Assembly (NCBI GenBank): GCA_964343835.1
Contig: CAYFKR010000001.1
Coordinates: 1-64,000 of the forward strand
Direction of reading: 5' to 3'
Length of the DNA stretch: 64,000 nucleotides
From: CALEMW01 sp964343835
Lineage (GTDB): Bacteria; Krumholzibacteriota; Krumholzibacteriia; LZORAL124-64-63
In this document: in pieces, positions 58,091 through 64,000 of the stretch
Layout of the letters: every line of letters starts with the position of its first letter
Numbering within the stretch: the first letter of the stretch is position 1
Program-made: the position numbers and the translations under genes
Notes under the pieces: model-generated
What the model saw: only the letters and a program-made list of their open reading frames with translations
What the model was told of the DNA's origin: nothing
Databases searched by the model: none

Positions 58091-59052
58091 TCGCTCCCGA
58101 CCTGCTGTGCACCATGACCATTGGCGCGCTTCTGGAGCGCTGGCCTTACGCAGACGGCTTCTTCGCGGACCGCGGCCTGGACCTGCCCGAGGACCGCGGC
58201 GCCGCGGTGGCCGACGTGGCCGGCTCCGCCCTGGACGACCTGGCCGCCTTCCTGACCGAGATGGAGACGTTCCTGTCCGGCGACGAGGCGACGGTGGGCG
58301 CCGTCACGGTGCTCGGCGGGCGCGACAAGGCCGGCGCCGACGAGCCCGTGCGCGAACTGTCGGTGGCGGTGGGCGAGGTGGTCTGCATCGTCGGACCCAC
58401 GGGCTCGGGCAAGAGCCGCCTGCTGGCCGACATCGAGTGGGTAGCCCGGGGCGACACGCCCACCGGCCGCCGCGTGCTGATCGACGACGCCGAGGGCGAC
58501 GACCGCTGGCGCACCTCCGGCGACCGCAAGCTGGTGGCCCAGCTCAGCCAGAACATGAACTTCGTCATGGACATGGGCGTGGGGGACTTCCTGGCCCTCC
58601 ACGCCGAGAGCCGCCGCGCCGACGACGTGGACGCCAAGGTCCGCCGCATCCACGCCGAGGCCAACGCCCTGGCCGGGGAGCCGTTCGCCCTGGACACGCC
58701 GGTCACGTCGTTGTCGGGGGGGCAGTCGCGGGCGCTGATGATCGCCGATACGGCGGTGCTGTCCAGTTCGCCGGTGGTGCTCATCGACGAGATCGAGAAC
58801 GCGGGCATCGACCGTCAGCGGGCCCTGGACGTGCTGGTGGGGCAGGACAAGATCGTGCTCATGGCCACCCACGACCCCATCCTGGCTCTGATGGGCGACC
58901 GCCGCGTGGTGATCAACAACGGCGCCATGGTCGGCGTGGTGGAACCCAGCGATGCCGAGCGCGCCAACCTGGACGAGCTGCGCGCCCTGGACGCCCGCCT
59001 CATGGGCCTGCGTCACCGCCTGCGCATGGGGGAGCGGCTGGACGAGATCTGA
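58087..59052 (+). CDS. soluble ABC ATPase with N-terminal DUF1858-like domain
   Basis: A 321-residue protein. Residues ~8-66 resemble DUF1858 (CTMTIGALLERWPYADGFFADRGLDLP). The ABC domain has Walker A CIVGPTGSGKSRLL, a Q-loop region VAQLSQNMNF, the signature TSLSGGQSRALMIAD, Walker B VVLIDEIENAG and the H-loop MATHDP. No membrane segment exists and no permease gene is nearby. It is the last gene of the three-gene unit. It could drive a conformational cycle with the GTPase and the binding protein rather than transport. Confidence 0.8.
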   Translation: MIAPDLLCTMTIGALLERWPYADGFFADRGLDLPEDRGAAVADVAGSALDDLAAFLTEMETFLSGDEATVGAVTVLGGRDKAGADEPVRELSVAVGEVVCIVGPTGSGKSRLLADIEWVARGDTPTGRRVLIDDAEGDDRWRTSGDRKLVAQLSQNMNFVMDMGVGDFLALHAESRRADDVDAKVRRIHAEANALAGEPFALDTPVTSLSGGQSRALMIADTAVLSSSPVVLIDEIENAGIDRQRALDVLVGQDKIVLMATHDPILALMGDRRVVINNGAMVGVVEPSDAERANLDELRALDARLMGLRHRLRMGERLDEI

Positions 59053-59064
59053 GCCGTCGGCTCA
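59050..59064. other. mini-hairpin made of two convergent stop codons
   Basis: TGAGCC-GTC-GGCTCA: the TGA of the ABC gene (59050-59052) and the TGA of the convergent lipoprotein gene (59064-59062) are the two ends of a 6-bp stem. It may act as a weak bidirectional terminator. Confidence 0.5.
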
Positions 59065-60189
59065 GCGTTCGAACACCGCCTTGTCGTCGGTGAAGACCCA
59101 GTCCGCCGGGTCGGGATGCGAGCCGGGCAGGGCCTCGATCCACAGCGTGTCCTCGTCGGGCAGCGCGATGAACACCGTCATCTCCGGCCAGTCGATCAGG
59201 TAGCCGTGCACCGATCCGTCGCCGTTCACCGAGTCGAACGGGTGTCCGGTGGCGCCGGTGTCCGACGGCGTGAAGAAGTAGACGCCCGGCCCGATGGTGG
59301 GCACCTCGGTGCCGACGCAGATGGCCAGCTTGGTCGGGTCGTGGTGCGACCAGACCAGGGCCAGGTGCGGGTCCTCGGGATAGGTGGGGTCGCCGGGGTG
59401 GAACCAGGCGCCGTGGGCCGTGCCGGCCACGTCCTGCATGGCGACGCCGCCGGGGTGCGGGTCGTTCGGGATCACGACCCGGTCCACCTTGGCCCAGAGC
59501 TCGTCGCGCACCGAGCCTTCCTCGTACAGGTCGCCGAAGAAGCGGGCGTGCAGGTAATCGCCATCACCCCAGCGCGACGGGTTGGCGGACGACGCGCCCG
59601 CGACGCGGCGGTCGATCACGCCGAAGTCCAGGCCGCCCTGGTTGGGGTTGCCGCCCACGGTGCCCAGGCGGGCGCCGCCTCCGACGTCCATGTTCAGGCT
59701 CTTGTGCCAGCGCTTGTAGTGCTCGCCACCCGTCCAGTAGTCGTCGGTGAGGGTCCAGGTGGTGTAGTCGGCCGTATCCCCGAACAGGTCCCCATCCAGG
59801 CTCGTGACGTGACCCATCCAGATGAAGAGATCGTCGCACACCCTGAACTCCAGCACGAAATCCGTGAGCCCCGCCGTGAGGTTCTCCGACGCTCCCATGC
59901 TCGTGATGGTCAGGTCGCCCGGAGCGTAGAGCTGGACGTTGTACGTAGTCTTCGCACCGGGCTCGGCCAGGACGTAGTACCCCCCGTGGTCGGACGGGAA
60001 CACGTGGCCCGGCGGGTTCAGGTTGCCCAGCGGCTCCACGGTGGCCACCGAGTCGGGATGGATGGCGTGGTGGGTGAAGACGGGCCCCGAGGGGCAGGGC
60101 GTGTCGTCCGGGCCGCAGCCGGCGAGGGCGAGGAGGAGCGCGGACAGCATGAGGACGGCGATGGCGGGGCGGATGGGCATCGGGGACAT
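59062..60189 (-). CDS. hypothetical lipoprotein
   Basis: A 375-residue protein with signal peptide and lipobox LAGC (AVLMLSALLLALAGC). The ATG at 60189 has GGGAGG 6 bases upstream. The mature protein is beta-rich with many Trp and His (YTTWTLTDDYWTGGEHYKRW, DPHPGGVAMQDVAGTAHGAW, DPHLALVWSHHDP) and resembles no family I can name. It could be a carbohydrate-binding or heme-binding type, but nothing proves it. Confidence 0.7.
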   Translation of the reverse strand: MSPMPIRPAIAVLMLSALLLALAGCGPDDTPCPSGPVFTHHAIHPDSVATVEPLGNLNPPGHVFPSDHGGYYVLAEPGAKTTYNVQLYAPGDLTITSMGASENLTAGLTDFVLEFRVCDDLFIWMGHVTSLDGDLFGDTADYTTWTLTDDYWTGGEHYKRWHKSLNMDVGGGARLGTVGGNPNQGGLDFGVIDRRVAGASSANPSRWGDGDYLHARFFGDLYEEGSVRDELWAKVDRVVIPNDPHPGGVAMQDVAGTAHGAWFHPGDPTYPEDPHLALVWSHHDPTKLAICVGTEVPTIGPGVYFFTPSDTGATGHPFDSVNGDGSVHGYLIDWPEMTVFIALPDEDTLWIEALPGSHPDPADWVFTDDKAVFER

Positions 60190-60210
60190 GGTGACCTCCC
60201 TGTGCCGTCG

Positions 60211-60238
60211 AGACTAGCGGGGATCGCCGCGGCGTCAA
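60211..60238 (-). promoter_or_regulatory. promoter of the lipoprotein gene
   Basis: On the minus strand TTGACG (60238-60233), 16 bases and TAGTCT (60216-60211), 22 bases before the start at 60189. Confidence 0.45.
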
Positions 60239-60328
60239 CAGCCGATACGGGGTGTTCATCCTGGCGAGTTGCCGTGAACGGGTGCATCATCAGGGAAGGA
60301 ACCCGCCCCCTCATCATCAGGAGCCCAC

Positions 60329-61741
60329 GTGACGGCACCCGCGATCCACGGCCGCGACATGACCAGCGGACCCATGACCCGTCACCTGTTGGCGGTGGCG
60401 TGGCCCGTGAGCGTGTCGTTCCTGGCCCAGACCCTCTACAACCTCGCCGACGCCTTCTGGCTGGGGAAGCTGGGCAAGACCGCCCTGGTGGCTCCGACGG
60501 TCACCATGAACATCGTGTTCATCGGCATCGCCCTGGCCATGGGGTTGGGGCAGGCGGGCACCACGCTGGTGAGCCAGTACCGGGGCGCCGGCCGCGAGGA
60601 CGAGATGACCCGGGCCGCCGGCCAGACCCTGGTGATCCAGGTGCTGGCGGGCAGCCTGGTGGCGGCCCTCGGCCTGATGTTCACCGCCCCGCTGCTGCGC
60701 CTGCTGGACACCCCGGCCGACGCCTTCGCGAGTTCCCTGGTCTACATGCGGTGGATCCTCATGGGGCTGCCCATGATGTTCATCTTCCACTCCTACCAGG
60801 GCGTGTATTCGGGGCTGGGCGACACCATGGGTCCCATGCGCATCAACCTGGCGTCGGTGCTGCTGAACGTGCTGCTGGACCCGCTGCTGATCTTCGGCTG
60901 GGGGCCGGTGCCGGCCATGGGCGTGGCCGGCGCGGCCCTGGCCACGGTGATCGCCCGGAGCGTGGCGGCGCTGCTGGCGGTGCGCGCCCTCACCGGTGCC
61001 GGCGGGTTCCGGCTGCGGGGCCGCGACCTGCGTCCGGACGGCACGCTGATCCGCCGGCTGGTGCGGGTGGGCATGCCGCTGTCGCTGGGGCAGACCATGA
61101 CGTCGCTGGGCTTCACCCTGCTCATCGGCATCGTCAACGGGTTCGGTTCGGCCGTCACCGCGGCCTTCGGCGTGGGGCACCGCCTGGTCATGACCGTGTC
61201 GGTGCCCGCGTGGGCCCTGGCCCAGGCCAACGCCACCGCCGTGGGGCAGAACCTCGGGGCGGGACTGGCGGACCGGGCCTCGCTGTCGGTCAGGCGCTCG
61301 GCCCTGCTCATCTCCCTGGCCCTGCTGCCGGCCCTGGCGGCCACGTTCATCTGGGCCGCACCCCTGATCCGTGTGTTCGTGGACGATCCGGAGGTGGTGC
61401 GCCACGGCCGTGACCTGCTGCGCATCACGGCGCCGTCGGTGTTCCTGTTCAGCCTGATCCTGGTGATGTTCGGGGCCTACCAGGGCTCCGGCCACACGGT
61501 GCCGGTGATGGTGATGAACGTGGCGCGGCTGTGGCTGATCCGGATCCCGGCGTCGTGGCTGCTGGCGGTGAAGCTGGATCACGGCCCGGCCGGTCTGTGG
61601 TGGGCCATGAACCTGTCCAACGTGCTGACCGGCGCGGCGGGGCTGGTGTGGTTCCTGCGGGGGGACTGGAAACGGGCGGTGATCACGGACGCGGGGGAGG
61701 GGACCCCGGACGACGGCCCGGGATCCCCTGATGACGACTAG
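60329..61741 (+). CDS. MATE family efflux transporter
   Basis: A 470-residue protein with 12 hydrophobic segments in two pseudo-symmetric halves. The start is GTG at 60329 with AGGAG upstream. It has MTRHLLAVAWPVSVSFLAQTLYNLADAFWLGKLG, GLGQAGTTLVSQYRGAG and, in the second half, MPLSLGQTMTSLGFTLLIGIVNGFGS. Members export organic cations or other small molecules using Na+ or H+. Substrate unknown. Its stop overlaps the convergent gene at CTAG. Confidence 0.93.
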   Translation: MTAPAIHGRDMTSGPMTRHLLAVAWPVSVSFLAQTLYNLADAFWLGKLGKTALVAPTVTMNIVFIGIALAMGLGQAGTTLVSQYRGAGREDEMTRAAGQTLVIQVLAGSLVAALGLMFTAPLLRLLDTPADAFASSLVYMRWILMGLPMMFIFHSYQGVYSGLGDTMGPMRINLASVLLNVLLDPLLIFGWGPVPAMGVAGAALATVIARSVAALLAVRALTGAGGFRLRGRDLRPDGTLIRRLVRVGMPLSLGQTMTSLGFTLLIGIVNGFGSAVTAAFGVGHRLVMTVSVPAWALAQANATAVGQNLGAGLADRASLSVRRSALLISLALLPALAATFIWAAPLIRVFVDDPEVVRHGRDLLRITAPSVFLFSLILVMFGAYQGSGHTVPVMVMNVARLWLIRIPASWLLAVKLDHGPAGLWWAMNLSNVLTGAAGLVWFLRGDWKRAVITDAGEGTPDDGPGSPDDD

Positions 61742-63459
61742 TCCCCGATCAACTCGTCCAACGGCATGATCATGTACAGCTGGGCCGTACTCCAGCGCCA
61801 GTCCCCGTTGTCCTCGACGGTGTAGGACGACTCCTTCACCGGCCCGATGCCCGGCGCCAGGTAGAGGGTGTCGGTCCCCGTCTCGAAGGGGGCCTGGCCC
61901 GACTCGGCGACGGTGTGCGTGATGATCACGCGCCGGCAGCCGACCCAGTCCATGTCGGGGCCGTCGTCGTCGCCCGGGCCGCCCAGGGTCGGGGTCTTGT
62001 CCCAGCCCGGATCGAACGGCACGTCGTGGAGGCCGGCCTGGACCTCGACGGAGTAGGTCAGGTCGCCCGTCCCGTCGGGGAACGTCATGGTGCCGGCGCC
62101 GCTCCAGCTGCCGGTGGCCACGGGCAGGCGCAGGTACTCCGGCGGGGGCGAGAACGTGACGTCCCAGCCCTCCTCCTGGTACCAGTCGTACTCGCGGAAT
62201 CCCCGGAAGAGGATGGCGCTCGACGTCTTCGACATGTTGTCCCATTCCTGCCAATCCGCCGGATCGGAGGAGTGGATCCGGTAGCGGCGGAAGTCGGTGC
62301 CGTTCTCCCACTCGTGCACGTAGCCGTACTCCTCGTAGCCGTCCTTGTCCGTGCCCTCGGAATACTGTCCCGCGAACACGGGCACGACGTCCTCCTCCAC
62401 CGGGAAGTGGTCGGGGTCGCCCGCGACGGTGGCCGACCAGGTGAAGCCGGTGTCGTTGACGTTACCGTTGAGGTCCATGAACGAGTCGAACTCCACGGCG
62501 AGGGTCATGCCGGCGGGCAGGGGCGAGACCAGGGGCACCGTGATGACGGTGCCGCCCTCGCTCCAGAGGGGCTCCTGTCCCAGCATGGACATCATGAGCT
62601 GGGCGCTCACCCACACCGGCTCGAAGGACGGATCGATGGGTTCGTCGAAGGTCAGGCGCAGGAACCCGATGTCCGGGTCCATGACCGAGCCGTCGGCGGG
62701 CTCCAGGGACAGCAGCTGCGGCGGGGTGGTGTCCAGGTCCTCGCCGGTGGTGAAGTCCACGGTGTGGGCCTGGTCGATGGCGGCGCCGTACGAACTCTCC
62801 ACGGTCGGGGAGATGTCCACGCGGATCGCCGTCGTGGCCGGCAGGGGGTCGTCGGGATCCAGGCGGACCAGGCCGTCGCCCAGGTCGGTGAAGGTCACGG
62901 GGTAGACGGTGGCCATGGGCCCGGGGCTCACCGACACGCCGTTCTCCACGGTGGTCATGTCCACGTCGCGGGAGAACTGGAGCATGATCATGGAGGTGCG
63001 GACCACGTCGGTGGCGCCGTCCTCGGGGGAGCTCCACAGCAGCGTGAAGACGGAGGTCTCGGTCCAGAACGACGACGTCACGGCCGCGGCCAGGGCGTTG
63101 CCCGCCACGTCGGTCAGGCCGACGCCGATGGTCACGGTGATCTCCGTACCCTCGGGCAGGCCGGAGTGCTCGATCTCCAGCACGCGGTCGTCCAGCCAGG
63201 TCAGGTCGGTGATGGTGCCGTGGCTGAGGGTGACGGCCCCGGTCACGCTGGCGGGATCCATGGCCTCGCTGAAGCCCACGTGGATCTCCTCGTCGGTCGA
63301 CACGCCGGAATCCCCGTCGGCGGGGTCCATGGAGACCACGAGGGGCGCCGTCGTGTCCTCCTCGGGAACGGTGGGATCGTCCGTCTCGTCGCAGGAGGCG
63401 AGCAGGAGCGCGGTGGTCGCGATCAGCAGCGGGATCGCGAAGGTCGGCAGTCTGCGCAT
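61738..63459 (-). CDS. lipoprotein with repeated SbsA/Big-type Ig-like domains
   Basis: A 573-residue protein. The ATG at 63459 starts a signal peptide with lipobox LLASC. Three Ig-like SbsA-type repeats follow (PLVVSMDPADGDSGVSTDEE ... MDPASVTGAV; LLWSSPEDGATDVVRTS; LLSLEPADGSVMDPDIG), covering about 35-335. The C-terminal ~240 residues are a separate, Trp/Tyr-rich beta domain of unknown type (FAGQYSEGTDKDGYEEYG, RRVIITHTVAESG). Probably a surface lipoprotein. Confidence 0.82.
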   Translation of the reverse strand: MRRLPTFAIPLLIATTALLLASCDETDDPTVPEEDTTAPLVVSMDPADGDSGVSTDEEIHVGFSEAMDPASVTGAVTLSHGTITDLTWLDDRVLEIEHSGLPEGTEITVTIGVGLTDVAGNALAAAVTSSFWTETSVFTLLWSSPEDGATDVVRTSMIMLQFSRDVDMTTVENGVSVSPGPMATVYPVTFTDLGDGLVRLDPDDPLPATTAIRVDISPTVESSYGAAIDQAHTVDFTTGEDLDTTPPQLLSLEPADGSVMDPDIGFLRLTFDEPIDPSFEPVWVSAQLMMSMLGQEPLWSEGGTVITVPLVSPLPAGMTLAVEFDSFMDLNGNVNDTGFTWSATVAGDPDHFPVEEDVVPVFAGQYSEGTDKDGYEEYGYVHEWENGTDFRRYRIHSSDPADWQEWDNMSKTSSAILFRGFREYDWYQEEGWDVTFSPPPEYLRLPVATGSWSGAGTMTFPDGTGDLTYSVEVQAGLHDVPFDPGWDKTPTLGGPGDDDGPDMDWVGCRRVIITHTVAESGQAPFETGTDTLYLAPGIGPVKESSYTVEDNGDWRWSTAQLYMIMPLDELIGD

Positions 63460-63617
63460 GGCGGTTCCTCCGGTTGAAAGCGTGTGTTCATCCACATCGC
63501 CCAGTGTGCCGTTCCGTGATTCTGAAATCAATGGTTCATCCGGTTGTCGTCCCGGGGCCGGATCTGTGGTATTCCTTACGTTCCTGCTGCAACTCGCCCA
63601 AAGCACCGGGGGGCACC

Positions 63618-64000
63618 ATGGCCACGACACCATCCGGAGAGCATCCGGTCGCCACGACATCCGTCCAGGGACGCGACGAGAACCTCAGCCGTTTCTTCGA
63701 GTACGTGAGCGACTTCCTGTTCGTGCTGGACGGGCAGGGCGCCATCATGCGCGTCAACTCGTCGGTACTGGAGCGCCTGGGCTACACCCTGGAGGAGCTG
63801 GTCGGCCAGCCGGTGCTCGTGGTCCATCCGCCCGAGCGGCGCGAGGAGGCCGGCCGCATCGTCCAGGAGATGGTGGCGGGCGGGCGCGAGACCTGCGACG
63901 TACCGCTGCAGACCAAGGACGGCGAATTGATTCCCGTGGAGACGCGGGTCACCGTGGGGACCTGGGACGGCGAGCCCGCCTTCTACGGCGTGAGCCGCGA
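63618..64000 (+). CDS. PAS-domain sensor protein (3' partial)
   Basis: The first 127 residues of a protein that continues beyond the window. The ATG at 63618 follows a GGGG-rich stretch. A PAS domain occupies about 23-127: FFEYVSDFLFVLDGQGAIMRVNSSVLERLGYTLEELVGQPVLV and LQTKDGELIPVETRVTVG. Such N-terminal PAS domains usually precede histidine kinase, GGDEF or response domains; the output domain lies outside the window. Soluble so far, with no membrane segment. Confidence 0.85.
   Translation, partial: MATTPSGEHPVATTSVQGRDENLSRFFEYVSDFLFVLDGQGAIMRVNSSVLERLGYTLEELVGQPVLVVHPPERREEAGRIVQEMVAGGRETCDVPLQTKDGELIPVETRVTVGTWDGEPAFYGVSR

Noticed and set aside
56094..59052. Classical ABC importer
   Set aside because: No permease, no signal peptide on the binding protein, and a GTPase in the position of the permease.
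1..64000. tRNA, rRNA, prophage or insertion-sequence genes
   Set aside because: None seen on reading both strands: no transposase or integrase motifs and no tRNA-like cloverleaf with TTCRA-type arm. A dedicated tRNA search was not possible.

Overview
The window is about 64 kb of high-GC bacterial DNA, densely coded on both strands, with no rRNA, tRNA, CRISPR or insertion sequence that I can see. Several secreted proteins end in a FlgD-like Ig domain with the PNPFNP-type motif. The window also has a bacterial topoisomerase VI, futalosine-pathway menaquinone genes and many lipoproteins. Together these suggest a Gram-negative, FCB-related or deltaproteobacteria-like lineage (for example Krumholzibacteriota, Eisenbacteria or Latescibacterota). 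That assignment is an inference from gene content, not a measured phylogeny.

Layout. 1-549: tail of a secreted LVIVD/FlgD-domain protein. 542-6477 (minus): a compact operon read as top6B, M32 carboxypeptidase, top6A, M48 metalloprotease lipoprotein and NUDIX hydrolase. 6587-7594: a secreted PPC-domain protein. 7704-14908 (plus): the first half of a cell-surface polysaccharide locus (flippase, glycosyltransferases, MBOAT acyltransferase with SGNH partner, polysaccharide deacetylase), followed by a CapK-like adenylating enzyme on the minus strand, a two-domain oxidoreductase, an alpha/alpha-toroid protein, a DUF354 protein and another glycosyltransferase. 22102-29800 (plus): the export and polymerisation half, starting from a good promoter with a long leader (CpsD-like ATPase without the P-loop lysine, Wza-like lipoprotein, Wzz-like protein, Wzy/O-antigen-ligase-type polymerase, ExeA-type ATPase with SPOR domain, glycosyltransferase). 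29815-31850: mqnA-mqnC.

31953-46992 is mixed. It holds secreted and lipid-anchored proteins (one very glycine-rich), a lipase-like FlgD-tailed protein, and a second MBOAT/SGNH module translationally coupled to a divergent RelA/SpoT-fold protein. It also holds a Cys/Met-metabolism PLP enzyme, a sirtuin coupled to a glycosyltransferase, a membrane-anchored metallopeptidase-like protein and a fibronectin-III/FlgD protein. 47219-55900 holds a giant GreA, a 149-bp nested palindrome, a glutathione peroxidase, an SDR enzyme, an NCS2 purine permease, small secreted proteins and an S9 peptidase. 56094-59052 is a tightly overlapping three-gene unit: a cytosolic substrate-binding-protein-like protein with a DUF1858-like domain, a G3E-type GTPase with CxxC motifs, and a soluble ABC ATPase with a DUF1858-like domain. 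It has no permease and has an AT-rich repeated operator-like site at its promoter. It is the best candidate for an undescribed system here. The window ends with a lipoprotein, a MATE transporter, an Ig-repeat lipoprotein and the start of a PAS-domain sensor.
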